Shown here: piece by piece, positions 22,435 through 33,815 of the stretch
Position numbering within the stretch: the first letter of the stretch is position 1
Layout: each line of letters begins with the position of its first letter
Source: Allomyces arbusculus
Taxonomy: Eukaryota > Blastocladiomycota > Blastocladiomycetes > Blastocladiales > Blastocladiaceae
Assembly (NCBI GenBank): GCA_027604705.1
Contig: JADHYV010000041.1
Coordinates: forward strand, 1 to 64,000
Direction of reading: 5' to 3'
DNA: 64,000 nt
Notes under the pieces: model-generated
Seen by the model: only the letters and a program-made list of their open reading frames with translations
Told to the model about the DNA's origin: nothing
Databases searched by the model: none
Program-made: the position numbers and the translations under genes

Positions 22435-23478
22435 CTTGTTGTGGAGTGCAAGGCCGAGCGAGCGGTGATCAGCGCGTAACAACAACAGTGACAGGGGGAC
22501 GCGTCAATTCGATTCGGGGGGCACCGTCGCGCGTCGGTCACGAGCGCGCGGCAGCGTGCGTCTAGCTCTTGGAGTGGAGGACGAAACTCGTGCGCGTCGA
22601 GCACGCGCGTCGGCAAGGGGGACTCGGACGATGCAGATGCGCAGCAGTCGAGTTTCGACGGGCGGAGCTTGCACGTTGCTTGCGTGTCGAAGCTCTTCGT
22701 TAAGTTGGCAAGGGGGTACTCGCGCGCGCGCGCGGCAGAGCAAGGTGCGCGGGGGACACGAACTGAGCGTTGTTGAACGCGCAGAGAGAAAGAGCGCGGC
22801 AGCTCGGCACACCGCTCCCCACGTCGTCGTTTCAAAGGGTGTCGCTGTGGTGCCGCCGTGATCTTGGCGGCTCGCGCTTGCGCTCGCTCGTCGTGAGATT
22901 GGGCGACAAGCTGCACAGCTCCATCTCAGGTCTCCTTGCATGCTTGTGGTTGAAGGGTGGTCGCAAAAGCCAGTTGTTCGGCATTCTGTGCGCACACTGC
23001 TGGCACCCGCACAGCCGTAAGTCTGCGCGGCGTATTGTCTGCCAGCATCGAAGTGCAAGTGTTGCGCTAGGTTGCGCCTGATCGGATCGGCGTGGCGCAC
23101 GTCTCCTATTCAGCGCGCCGACCGCGGCCCTTCTTTGGCGCGCGTCGAGTGCGAGATGTGATCAAGTGGGAGACACTTCTCCAAGTCGTTTGCACGTGGG
23201 TCTGGCGTGACGGAGCAAACCGCACCATCCCTCTCGAAGTTGGCACCTCTGCGGCTGCCAAGACCGCGGCGCCATGATCGCGCAAAGTGTAGGCCTCGCG
23301 TGCAAGTGGAAAGCGATGGCGGCAAGGATGTGCATAACCGCGCCATGGGCTGTTGTCGCAATTCAAGTCGAAAGCCCGCACCTCACGAGTGTATTTCCGT
23401 CACAAGCAGAGTCGCCCCAAATCTAAACTGTCCCCACGAGTAAGTACGCCATCCTGATGCCCCACAGCGTCGGCACAA
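22435..23478. other. Intergenic, upstream of the membrane-protein gene
   Basis: About 1 kb between two leftward genes with no homology-supported ORF. An upstream exon carrying a signal peptide could lie here, but I could not identify one. Confidence 0.35.
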
Positions 23479-25719
23479 TCACCCGGTCCGCGTGTCGCCA
23501 ACCGACAGCGTTGTGCTGAGCACCGACGACTGCGATCGCGCCATCGACTGATCCGCAAACACCGACCCAGCCATGCCCACAACACACGGCACACACACAT
23601 CGCACGGCGCGTGCGCATCGGCCCCGACCGTCGCCGCCGCGGCCGCGGCCGCAGCAGCCGCGCGCTCCTCGCACCAAACACTGTGCAGAGCCCGCATCTG
23701 CGCGCGCAATTGCGCAACTTCGTGCCGCACGAGCAGCGGTGCATGCTCGACATTCCACAATTCCGCAACCTTCGCGCTCAAATCCGGCCGCGCGATCATC
23801 CACTCGGGCGGGAACAGTTCAGCGGGCGTGAACGCGAGCAAGAGCAACGTCAGGAACGCCGGCGTTTTCGGGTCCGAGTACTCGGGCTGTGCCGCGAACA
23901 AGTCCTCCTGCGACGAGTGCGCCGAAGCCAGGGGCGAGCAGAACCGGCACCGCGAATGGTGAGTCGCCGGGGCCGCGGGCGCCGTGGGGATCGCCGTAAT
24001 CATTTGCAGGACCGACTGCGACCTGTGCCGCGACGACGCGCCCGTGCGCATAGCTTGCACGACGACTTGGCACAGCGGGTGCTCGTGCAGCAGGTGCACG
24101 AGCTGCGCGAGCTGGAACGCGTAGGCTTCGCGCAGCCGGCCGCCTGTCGAGGTGCGGTCGTGCGGGAGCGGTGGGACAATGTCGCTGGCTTCGTGGCTGG
24201 GCGTCGAGTGGCCGTCGACGGCACCGTCAAGACCAGCAACACCTCTTGTCTCCAATCTCGGACTGCTTGCGGCACTCGGCGGATCGTGCACGTCGCGCTC
24301 GAGTACGACATTGGCCATTTCGTCTGGAATGCACGCCATCAGTTTGGCCACGACCTCGTCGATCCGGTGCGTGTCGATCCCCGGGTCGGCCAAGATACGG
24401 CGCGGGAACTCGACGCACAGCTGGCTCACGAGCAGGGCAATGGTCGACGTTGTGAGGGAGAGTTTGGGCAGCGACTGCGCGGCCGGGTTGCGTGACAGGA
24501 CCACATAGCCGCGTGGCTTTTGCGTGACCGAGTCGCACGGGAGAAGCGCGTCCCACAAGAGGTCGACTGTTACCCAATATGGCGGGTACTAGACGAGTGG
24601 TCGGTCGGTAGAGTCAGCGTCAGCGAAAGACCGCGCGCGGAGTCGTGTGCCAACGCATAGTTCGTACCTTGAACCGCGCCACGTCGAGAATCAGCACCAT
24701 GTTGGTCTCGCGACAGTAACCCGCGATCGGCGAAAAATGGCCGTCGCCTGTCTGGCTCAGCACGGAGCGACTAAAGCTCACGCACAGCACCTCGTCCTCG
24801 GTCGCAGACGTGCGCTGAATGTCGCGTAAAAACTTGGCCTTCGTGACGCGGTCGCCGCGGTAGACTTTGGCCGACAGGCCGTTGCACATGGCCAGGCAGC
24901 TGAACATGCGCGAAACAAATCGTCAGCCGTCGAGACGTCGTCGCCGCAGCCATGGAAGGAGTGGACACAAACCCGAACTCTCCGAGCGTGATCCCAGTCC
25001 GCTTGATCTCCTCCATTGGACGGCAGCAGTCTAAAAAATGTGCCCAATCAGCTCTCCTTGAAACACATCATCGCGGAGTGGTCCAGTACCGAGCATGGTG
25101 TCGTCGTACCACCGCCAGACGCCCTTCCATTGCTGTGACACGCGAACAGCGATGCGGCACGAGACGATCAGGTCCGTGATCATAGCAATTCGCGAACAAT
25201 AATTCCGTACCCGCTGCGGATCAACTCCAAGCGCATTCAGAACCATACTACGTGGCCATCCACCGTCACGTCAGCGCCCCCAGCTCCATCAAAAATATGA
25301 CAGTCGCGCGCCGTACCATAGCGTCGACGGACCGCACAACGCCGGCTCCGACTGGGTCGTGAACCTACGCCATTGACGAACGGCTCAGGGATGATTCGAC
25401 CTCGAAAGACCCACACGAATTCGTAACAGAACACGAACTGGCTCGCGAGTCGGAAATAGCCTTCGACATTGCCCTCGTTGAGCGCGCGCCGGAACAGATC
25501 CTTGCCGACCGTTGACGCGAAATCAATGCACGTCGGCGGCAGTGCCCGCTTGTAAAAACTGGCGAGTGCAGGCGCAGACACAGGCGGCGGGGGCGAGACG
25601 GTCGGCGTTAATGCAACGGCTACGGGTGCCGGACTGATGGCCGAGGGCGACGGCGACGACGGCGACGCGCAGTCACACTTGGCGGGCTCGGTCCCAGCGG
25701 GAACGGCTGTCGTGGGCAT
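23479..25719 (-). CDS. Phytochelatin synthase, about 599 aa
   Basis: Exons (minus strand): 25719-25435, 25351-25317, 25247-25211, 25132-25090, 25030-24973, 24899-24668, 24588-23479. Phytochelatin synthase is a papain-like gamma-glutamylcysteine dipeptidyl transpeptidase that makes metal-binding phytochelatins from glutathione. The catalytic triad is Cys101 (SEPALCGPSTL), His207 (TGDGHFSPIAGY) and Asp225 (LILDVARFK). The spacings of 106 and 18 residues equal those I recall for Arabidopsis PCS1, which supports the splicing. QWKGVWRWYDDTMLDCC and PPYWVTVDLLWDALLP are also family blocks. The C-terminal half ends with FLTLLLLAFTPAELFP and a helical RHEVAQLRAQMR segment like plant enzymes, and carries scattered Cys pairs (CRFCSP, CDVCVPC). 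The exon 1 donor is uncertain: 25434 and 25416 both keep frame. Divergent from QCR10. Confidence 0.93.
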
Positions 25720-26192
25720 TGCTGGATCGGGGGAAACGGGTCGGTCGCGCGAGATTTCGGGAAGTGGGTACGATCACGGTGACGGTTTGAGGTCGCGCAG
25801 CACGCGACAGCCACGGAATCGGATGGAGCGGCGCGGGAATCGGGGGTCGCGCGCTGCACTCTTGTCTATGCAGCAAGTTGACGGGCGTTCGTGGCCGTTG
25901 GAGCGCGAGGAACGCGAGGAGCTGATTGATCGGTGAGGAGTGGGGACACGCTCAGCGACAGGCTGCCTCTGATCGCGCTCGGAAAATGTGCCTGTCACAG
26001 CCATCGCATGCACCTGATCTGTACCTTTGGTGTTTGGTCGTTTTGGCTGTCGCAAAGCGCCGGCATGCTCGCTTCCTCCATCGCTGGTTCATTTCATTTC
26101 TTGCTGCCGCAAACGACCGCGACCTGCCGGCCGCTCATCGCTCGACTCCGCAGCTCGACCTCGCGCCCAACTCCCCGCAAATCCCCGCCACG
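25720..26192. promoter_or_regulatory. Divergent promoter region, phytochelatin synthase / QCR10
   Basis: 473 bp between head-to-head ATGs. I saw no obvious metal-response element. Confidence 0.45.
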
Positions 26193-26500
26193 ATGCGCCC
26201 GCAGGTTACTTCTGGCCTCCAAGTCGCCGGCTTTGGCGTCAAGCGCCTCTCGCAGTGGTAGGCGCACTTCCGTTCGACAAGCTGCAAGTACCAATCAACT
26301 CGGCCATCCGCTCACCACCGACGACCGCCCGCGCATCTAGGGTCCCGACCCTTGCCGTCTGGGGCGGTGCAGCGGGCCTCGGCGTCCTCTACTTTGCCGA
26401 GAAGATTCCGATGATCCGCCGCGACGTGCTGCAGAACATCCCCGTCGTCGGCGCGCACTGGCGCAAGATGGTCGAGGAGGCCGACGCTGAGGCGCAATAA
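26193..26500 (+). CDS. QCR10: Cytochrome bc1 complex subunit 10 (QCR10-like), 74 aa
   Basis: Exons 26193-26257 and 26341-26500, split inside a Trp codon. Qcr10 is a small peripheral single-helix subunit of respiratory complex III. VPTLAVWGGAAGLGVLYFAE followed by KIPMIRRDVLQNIPVVG matches yeast Qcr10, where a P.L..WGGA..LG helix is followed by an IP..G motif. The N-terminal residues MRPQVTSGLQVAGFGVKRLS are short and basic, as expected without a long cleaved presequence. The donor is GTAGGC, atypical even for this window. Small size leaves some doubt about the family call, but the helix pattern is convincing. Confidence 0.8.
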
Positions 26501-26888
26501 GTGGTTGCCCTTGCCAGTCGTTGTCTTATCGCTGGCCTCCCGGCAGAACTCGGACTCTGCCGGTCGTCGATTCCTTGGTACGTTTGGCTTGACTGGGCCA
26601 CAAAACGGGTTCGAACGAATGACTGACCATGGTTTGGTTGTTTTTTTATTGTTGTTGCCGTGTCGTCATCCGCAATCCGCTCTGTTTCGTGTCGCGTCCC
26701 ACCGTCGTGTCTTGTCGTTTCTGCGCGCTGCTGCAGTCTTTTGCGTCGCGCTCCCGCACCATGTGGTTGTGGTTCGCGACCTCCAGTTCCCCTCCGAAGT
26801 ATAGTCTAATTTGAATGAACGGGACTCTGGCCGGCGTCGCCTGTCAGGTTCTTCGTCAGTTTGCGTTCACGATGAACGTTCGTTGACC
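26501..26888. other. Intergenic, QCR10 to ZFAND1
   Basis: 388 bp between two rightward genes with T-rich runs; no coding evidence. Confidence 0.4.
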
Positions 26889-27894
26889 ATGGCTCAGCAC
26901 CCGGCCGTCCCTCGACATTTCTCAAATTCCACCAACTCGACCTCCATCAACATTAACTCGACCTCCATGGAACTCCCGACTCTCGGCAAACAGTGCTCGC
27001 GAGCCGACTGCGCGCAACTCGGTGAGTGTTCGAGCGTGCAGTTCAACCACCAAGATCGGCTGGATCTGACTTGGCTAAACCCGACCACCATGTCGCCAGA
27101 CTTCCTGCCCATCCAATGCACACACTGCCGACAACCTTTCTGCAAGGACCACGTCCAGCCTGACGACCATGCGTGCGCCGCTCTCCCGGCCCCCGTGATC
27201 GCAACTGGCACCATTAACACGCAAGCCAAGGTCCAGTGTGGGGTCGCGACATGCGCGACCGCCGACGTGCGCCTGGTCGTGCCGTGCGCGCAATGTCAGG
27301 GGCAGTTCTGTCTCGCGTACGTCAGAGCTGCTTGCGTTATTCGTAGAGTGATCGTGGATCGATTCTGACGCAACGCGATTGGCGGATTATAGCCATCGAC
27401 ACGCCGACCAGCACGCGTGCGTGTCCGTCGTAGGTGAGTCGGACCCGAACGCAAAGGCGCGCGCCCTGCTGAAAAAGCACTTCCCGAGCAGCGCGAGCAG
27501 CAACGCGGCCGCTCTCGTGACAGCCGCGACCACGTCCTCCACCACGACGCGACCTGCGCCCAAGAAAAAAATGCCGATTCTCGAACTCATGAAACTCAAG
27601 CAAAAGGCGCAAGGCGACGCGAAGACCCCACCCGCGCAGCGGTCCTACCACGCCGTGCATCTACCCGGCGGCACCATTGCCGTGCGGTACTTCCCCAAAT
27701 CCGTGTCTGTCGGGCGCGTGCTCGACACGGTGTTTGCGCTGACGGGCATGGACTGGAAGTCGACGGTCACGACGCACGACATGATGCTTTGTGTCGAGGA
27801 CGTGCGGCTGCCAACGAACGCGGTGTGGAGCGAGGTGGTGGGCGATGGCGCCACGGTCCTGCTGAACGTGGTGCCAAAATCCAATGCTTCTTGA
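26889..27894 (+). CDS. ZFAND1: AN1-type zinc finger protein ZFAND1/Cuz1-like, 283 aa
   Basis: Exons: 26889-27021, 27100-27316, 27393-27894, phases agree. ZFAND1/Cuz1 links Cdc48/p97 and the 26S proteasome, and helps clear stress granules after arsenite. Two AN1 zinc fingers are visible. The first runs GKQCSRADCAQLDFLPIQC to CTHCRQPFCKDHVQPDDHAC; the second runs VQCGVATC to CAQCQGQFCLAHRHADQHAC across the last intron. Zinc ligands follow the C..C, C..C, H..H.C pattern. The C-terminus has a Lys-rich linker (PKKKMPILELMKLKQKAQGD) and a ubiquitin-like fold region (AVRYFPKSVSVGRVLDTVFA), as in ZFAND1. An internal Met (MELPTLGKQC) is an alternative start giving the family's usual N-terminus. The gene converges on GET4 with only 96 bp between stops. 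Confidence 0.92.
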
Positions 27895-27990
27895 ATATGT
27901 GAAATACAGCATGCGCCTGCGCGTCTCGTTCGTTCTCGTTCTTCAATGCACGCCCACAACCCCCTCTGGTTTCTTGGGTTCCTGTCTCAC

Positions 27991-29279
27991 TCATTGGCCG
28001 CCGCCCATGAGCGACGCCATGATATCCTGCAGGAAATTGGGCTGCGCCTTGCGCGGGCGGATGTTGAAGACGGTCTCGCCGACGCGTTCGAGGAGCTACC
28101 AATCAGGCATTGCGTCAGTTACCATTTCACGGACCGCGTAGTGGTGTTCCAAACCATGCAAACGCACATCGCGCAACGGGTCGTTTTCCGGTACGCTCAC
28201 GAGGTACTGCTGGCACAGCGTCTGATATCCTGCCGCGGCCATGGGCCCACGCTGAGCGGTCATGATCACGAGCTGCACGAAATTGAGGACCGGGATCGTG
28301 TAGAGCGTCAAGCGGTTGGACGTGGCGGCCGCGGTCGCAATCGTCGTGCCTTTGATGGCCGCGTCAATCAATTCGAGGTGCTTGGTGAAGGTCGTGAAGA
28401 AAGTGAGCGCGTGCGCGATGCGCAGCGTCGAGAGGTACCTGGTACGAAGAAGGGTGAGCGCGTGGGTTGTGAATGGGAGCAGAGCAAGTGGATAGGGGGC
28501 GTACTGCAATGTCGGCGTCAAGGTCATGTTGGCCAAGTTCTCGGGCTTGAGGTTCTTCTTTTGGCCCTCCTTAAGAATGAGCACGGCGAGCGACTCGGCC
28601 GAGTCGGTTGTGCCGAGGATAAAGTGCCGCTGCGCGTCCTCAAGCTTGTCCACTAGAACGCGTGGTCATGAGTGTCCGTTGTGCTCGCGTGTGCTGCAGC
28701 GGGTTCAATGAAGCGATGCGCGTACCGCCCGCAAGAATGACGCCAATCTGGTGGTGCAGTGCCGGCTCGCCCGATGCAAACTCGCCGCACTTGGCCGTCC
28801 ACCTAGTGTCACGAAAAGTGTGATGCTCAGCCCCTGTACGCGCTTGCGTCGTCCAGTCGCCGAGGTGATCATCGTACTTGATGGCATGCTTGGCGAGATC
28901 CCTGATCTCCTTGCCGTCGGCCGGGAACGCGTCGAGCAAGTCGAAGAGCAGCGTCAAGTTGTCCTCGGAGACGGCCACATTTTCGTCGGTCCACGTCTTG
29001 AGAATCACATTGGTCATATCGAGCGCCGACCCGTACTGCTTGTGTTCGCAGAGCAGGCGCGCGCCATTGGCGAGCAAATCGACGGCTTCGGCGATGCGTT
29101 TACCCTTGACGTAGCTGGTTTGCCGTTAAGACATGAGTGTGTCAGGACAGCGTCGTGCCGGTGATAACGTGGCGATTCGACGCGTACCGGTTGCACACGG
29201 TCAGGTACATCTGGTGCGCGCCATAGTAGTCGCCATTTTCGAGCGAGAGCTTGAGTTTCTTGAGGACGCGGTCGGTCAT
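27991..29279 (-). CDS. GET4: GET4/TRC35, tail-anchored protein targeting factor, 309 aa
   Basis: Exons (minus strand): 29279-29188, 29114-28878, 28802-28726, 28652-28505, 28438-28168, 28095-27991; all phases agree. Get4, with Get5, hands tail-anchored proteins from Sgt2 to Get3 in the cytosol. The alpha-solenoid starts LENGDYYGAHQMYLTVCNRY, as in human TRC35. DLLANGARLLCEHKQYGSAL and NVILKTWTDENVAVSEDN follow, then LSTLRIAHALTFFTTFTKHL, PVLNFVQLVIMTAQRG and the C-terminal NFLQDIMASLMGGGQ. Two introns are multiples of three: 28439-28504 has no in-frame stop, and 28096-28167 removes a stop. For the last I chose the donor at 28167 because the apparent nearer one would leave a 27 nt intron. Confidence 0.93.
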
Positions 29280-29651
29280 GGTGGTTGGAGGACTGGACGG
29301 CTGAATTTCGCGGTGCTGCAGCGGGTGCTGGTCCTGTTGCGTGATCCAAATCGATTTTGTCGTCGTTGCCAGCAGCGATCCCAGTTGGTTGACAGTGGTG
29401 ATGGAGCAAACTGGTCGAAATCGACGAGAACACGTCCACTTCAGGCGACTGCAACAGTCAGGTGGCTGACGATGGTCGTGGCGGCCGTGCCTCTGATCAC
29501 TCCCCACCGCAACCACCAAAATGTCCTCAAGGCTACTACCACTTCTCGCCCTGATGATCTGCTGCACAACAAGCTCGACGGCGCTAGCGATCCGCAATCA
29601 ACTTTCTGCAATTCGTTCCAGACGCTGACCACCGCCCGATCCTGGCCCTCG
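29280..29651. promoter_or_regulatory. Divergent promoter region, GET4 / TRF4
   Basis: 372 bp between head-to-head genes; no distinctive element seen. Confidence 0.45.
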
Positions 29652-31597
29652 ATGTCCCTGTCGCCGGTCCCACCAGCACTCGCCGCCCCACCAATAACGG
29701 CCCCCGACGCCTCGCCTTCCCCAGCATCTTCTCGAGCACCGACCCCTGCCACCGTCGAGCCCGCTGCGCCCGTACCAGCGAGCGATGCGCTCGCTGGCGA
29801 CTTCATCTCGTTCAACGACAGCGACAATGAGGATGACGGCGACAACCCATGGATTCAGACGGCCGATGCGCCGCTAACGGCCGACGTTGAGGCCATGGAC
29901 TCGGATCACGGGCTCGACGACGACGAGCTCGCGCGCAAAGTGCTCGGCACCGACTACGTGCCATCGGGCACGCCGCCGCCGTGGCGTGCCGACAGTTCCA
30001 GGAGCGGGAACAGCAAGAAGCGCAAACGCGACGAGTCTAAGCCGTCGTTTGTCGAATTGGTCGAGGAGCGGCTCATGGACTCGAAGCGGCCGCCGTGGGC
30101 CGTAGGCAAGACGTATTCGGACAACTTGACGGTCATGTGCGTGCTTCACTCTCGCTCTGATGCAGGTGCGGACGGCACGAGACTGATCGTCAGTACGAGC
30201 CCACAGGCTCCACGAGGAAATCATAGATTTCGTCGAGTACATCCAGCCGACCAAGGAGGAGCACTTTTTGCGCGAGATTGCAATCGCATCGGTGCGCAAG
30301 ATGCTGCTCGCCGAGTTCCCCAACGCCGAGTTTAGCGTCTTTGGGTCGTTCCAGACCATGCTCTACCTGCCGCACAGGTGATTTCTCTTCGCCATTTCGT
30401 TTTCTCGCATGCATCGCACCTCACGACCTCGCCCTCGCTTACTAGCGATATCGACATGGCGCTCTCGTTCGACGAGTCGCGGTATATCAACCCCAGCTCG
30501 ATCCTCTCACGCGTCGACCGCCTGCTGCGCCGGTCGCGCGACTTTACGAAAATCGAGTTCGTGCGATCCGCGCGCGTGCCGATCGTCAAGGCCGTGCACG
30601 CGCAATTTGGGTTCGCGATCGACATTTCCGTGAACCAGAAAAACGGGCACCATACGGTCAAGGCCGTGCAGCAGTTTATGCGCGAGCATGCGGCATTGCG
30701 ACCCTTGACGCTGGTCCTGAAAATGTTCATGTTTTGCCGCGAACTGAATGAAGTCTACCACGGCGGCGTCTCGTCGTATACGATCATTACGATGATTTTG
30801 AGCATGCTGCAGACGCACCCGCTGCTTGTGCGCAAAGAGTTGCGCGCCGAGGAGAATTTGGGCGTCTTGTTGCTCGAGTGGCTCGAGCTGTATGGCGTGT
30901 GCTTTGATCATCGCAAAGTCACGGTGATCTCGGACGGGTTCCGGATCAAGGTGCGTTCATTCGTGCGAGGGTTGCTGGCCTGGGAGGACATGGAACTGAC
31001 TCGTGTTTGTGTGTCTTGTAGGATCGCGAGGCCAAGTACTTCCCCGGCGCGCCCATTAACCCAATGTTCCTGTCGATTCGCGACCCGACTGACACAAGTG
31101 CGTCTTCTCTTCCTCCTTCTCTTCTCTCTCATACCTAACGACTTTGCTCACACCTCCGTCCTGTTCCAGGCAACGACCTCGCGCGCGGCTCACGCCAAGC
31201 GCCCGAAATCATTGGGGCGATCCGGTGGGCGTACTACACGCTGACCATTGCCATCGCACGATGCCACGCGCTCAAGCGCAAGCCCGTGTCACTACTCAGC
31301 CTGATTCTCGCGGTCGACCCGAGCATTCTCGAGGCGCGCCAGGCGCTGCTCGAGATTCACAAAGAGCTTGATGCGCACTCGGATAAGTTGATTGCCGCGC
31401 AGAATAAGCGGAGGAACGACGAGCGCAGTGCGCGGCAGGTCAAGCGGGACAGTCGCGCTGCCGCAGAGAAGGCCGAGCGGGCAGCGGCCGCGGCGGTAGG
31501 GGCAACCGGAAGGAGTAATGGGGCGAGGCCGTCGGCGGAAGCAGCAGGGAGGAAGGTGGAGGTGGTGGAGTTTGTCGAAGATGATTCGGATGAGTGA
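29652..31597 (+). CDS. TRF4: TRF4/TENT4-type non-canonical poly(A) polymerase, 554 aa
   Basis: Exons: 29652-30136, 30207-30377, 30446-30950, 31022-31097, 31170-31597; phases agree. Trf4/Cid14 proteins add short poly(A) tails to aberrant nuclear RNAs in the TRAMP complex for exosome decay. LHEEIIDFVEYIQPTKEEHF begins the core. The nucleotidyltransferase signature is GSFQTMLYLPHSDIDM with Asp220 and Asp222, and the third metal ligand is Asp278 in FGFAIDISVN. The central domain has RPLTLVLKMFMFCRELNEVY, GGVSSYTIITMILSML and NLGVLLLEWLELYGVCF. NDLARGSRQAPEIIGAIRWA is the conserved nucleotide-recognition region. The first 150 residues are disordered, acidic and Pro/Ala-rich, and the last 80 are Arg/Lys/Ala-rich. 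No zinc knuckle is present; that would be on Air1/2. Confidence 0.94.
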
Positions 31598-32149
31598 GTG
31601 CGGCGCGAGGATGCGCGGGAAGCGGGGTGAGGTGGGTGTGCGCAAACCAATACAAATGTTCGGGCGTGCCATACGACTGTGGGGGCGAGCGGTGCCAACC
31701 CGAGCAGCATTTGCGCGAGCACCATCAAGCTATCAACTCGAACAGGACGGCACGGGCGGCAGCAGCTCGAGTGAAGCATCTTCTGGCATGTGGCATCAGC
31801 TCAGCAACAGAAGCAAATTTGTGCAAGCCGGCGGCACATTCGCGTCAGAGGCCTGCCATTGCCATCACGCCGTCGGCTCAACCAGTTCCACGCCGTTCGC
31901 GGCCAGATCTGTTCACCAGCTCCCGTCGCGGCCAACTTCAAAAGACGGAGCACCCGCAAATCCTCGCTGTCGACAGCATATCGAACGGCGGCAGCAAGGG
32001 CGTCAGCACGAGCAATAACAGCGATCAGCAAGAAGCAAGAGCCACCGCGCGGCGCCGAGCGAACAATCAGCAAGTGCCGATTCAGCAAGGCATCAAAATT
32101 TCCGACCATCGACGATCAATTCCCGACTATCGACCATCAATTCCCGGCC
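31598..32149. other. Intergenic, AHA1 upstream
   Basis: 552 bp. Short near-repeats of CGAYCATCAATTCCCG lie just before the AHA1 ATG (about 32110-32145). No gene is supported. Confidence 0.4.
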
Positions 32150-33360
32150 ATGACCGCACCCGCTACGACGACGACGCCCGCCGAGGACCGCAACTGGCTC
32201 AACGCTGGCAACTGGCGTGTACCTTCTCGCCACACGCTCTCCACCCGCTCGCGCCCCTCAACTAACGCGATTTTATGCCCCAAATCAGGCATTGGGTGAC
32301 CAAGGACGTGCTCCCGTTCGCGCGCACCTACCTGACGGAACAGCTCACGTCGATCCGCGTGTCGCACTCCGGGATCGACATTTCCGTGACCTCTGTGCCC
32401 TCGGTCGATGGCGACTGCTCGCTGAACGTGCGCAAGGGCAAGCTGATCACCATTTACGACCTGGCCGTGACCGTGGCGTGGACTGCGATGGGCGACGTGA
32501 CCGGCACCGTCAAGATCCCGGAAGTCGCGCACGACACGGACGACGACGACTTTGTCTTTGACATTACCGTCAATGACGACAAGCGCGCCAAGGATACGGT
32601 GCGCGCTGCTGTGCGTGCGGCTCTGCCGCCGGCGCTGATCAAGGCGTTCAAGAAGCTGCCGAAAGTGCTTGTCGAAGAACAGTCCAAGGACGTGTTTATT
32701 GAAGGCGCGGTGCCCTCGGCACAGTTACCGACGGCCGACCTCGAGGCACGCAAGAAATTGGCCGAGTCAATGCTCCAGCAGGACCCGTCGGTGGTCGCGC
32801 GCCCGCCGCCGTTCTCAGTCGAAGAGCGCATGAACCGCGGAAAGGCCAAGGACGCAACCAACGGGAAGCCGGCTACCCCTCCGCCGGCCGCTGCCAAGTC
32901 GGCCTCCCCCGCACCTGCAGCAGCCAAGCCCGCTCCTGCCAAGTCGGCACCCGCAAAACCGGCGTCGCCCACGTCGGGCGAGTACCGCACGACCGTCGAG
33001 TTCATGGCGTCGGCGCGCGATTTGCACGCGTGTTTCACGGACCCCGGTCGTGTCGCACACTGGACGCAAGGCCAGGGCACGACGGGCAACAAGCCGGGAG
33101 CGCCGTTCACGCTGTTTGGCGGGCAAGTCACGGGCACGTGGACGGCCGTGGACGAGTCCAAGCTGGCACTCAAGTGGAAGTTGGCGTCGTGGGCAACCGA
33201 CTCGACGGTCGAGATGACGCTCACGCAGGGCGCGTCTGGGACCAAACTCGCGCTTGTGCACACCGGGTTCCCGGCCGACCAGCGCGGCGCCGTGCAGAGT
33301 CATTGGACCATGGTCTTCAACCGGATCAAGATGGCGTTTGGCTTTGGCGCGTTTCTGTAG
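32150..33360 (+). CDS. AHA1: AHA1, activator of Hsp90 ATPase, 378 aa
   Basis: Exons 32150-32214 and 32289-33360. Aha1 binds the middle domain of cytosolic Hsp90 and accelerates ATP hydrolysis. The N-terminal domain includes WVTKDVLPFARTYLTEQLTS, NVRKGKLITIYDLAVTVAW and a G.V..PEVAHDTDDDD block. A long Ala/Pro/Lys linker follows. The C-terminal AHSA1 domain has EFMASARDLHACFTDPGRVA, GAPFTLFGGQVTGTWT and HTGFPADQRGAVQSHWTMVF. The first intron must be read as GC-AG (GCGTGT at 32215, CAG at 32288). Only that join restores the conserved NWHWV, and no nearby GT donor keeps frame. A one-base sequencing error is the alternative. Confidence 0.92.
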
Positions 33361-33815
33361 AGCTCGGGATTGGTGAGGGTCTAGTTTGCTGTCCTTTCCG
33401 CGCGCCTTGCCCTCTGTCGAAACCCCATCTGTTTCGACGAAGATTCCAACCAATCAATAAAACATTGGAAAACATTGTCAAGCCCGTCTATACAACTGCA
33501 GCGAGCCACACGGGAGCGCACAAGAAATCGTCAATGGCCAGGCTCGCAAAAACAACAGGGGCTCAAGAACAGGCTCCCATTTCACCAACCCAAAAAATGA
33601 AAATTGACGGGTGGACGGCACGTACGAGCTCAAGAACCAACGAAAATCGCGCACGGACCTGTCCCCACGTCCCCACGTCCCCACGTCCCCACTGCCACAA
33701 CGCACGCGCGCATGCATGCACCGTGCATGCGCGACAACCCATCGTGCGTGCCCTCCCTGTCCCGCGTGCATCAGGTCTGTCCCTTTCCGAAATCGAAAAA
33801 GTCGTCTTCACATTC
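33361..33815. other. Convergent intergenic region with an 8-nt tandem repeat
   Basis: 455 bp between the AHA1 and PP2C stops. It contains the GTCCCCAC repeat at 33661-33692. No coding evidence. Confidence 0.4.
33661..33692. repeat. (GTCCCCAC)4 tandem repeat
   Basis: Four perfect 8-nt units. Confidence 0.85.

Noticed and set aside
26600-26630. GGTTCGAA resembling a tRNA B box
   Set aside because: Does not continue as the B-box consensus and no acceptor or anticodon stems could be folded around it.
28096-28122. Apparent 27-nt intron in GET4 (GTAACTG to GGTAG)
   Set aside because: Too short for splicing; the upstream donor at 28167 gives a normal 72 nt intron and a better match to the family.
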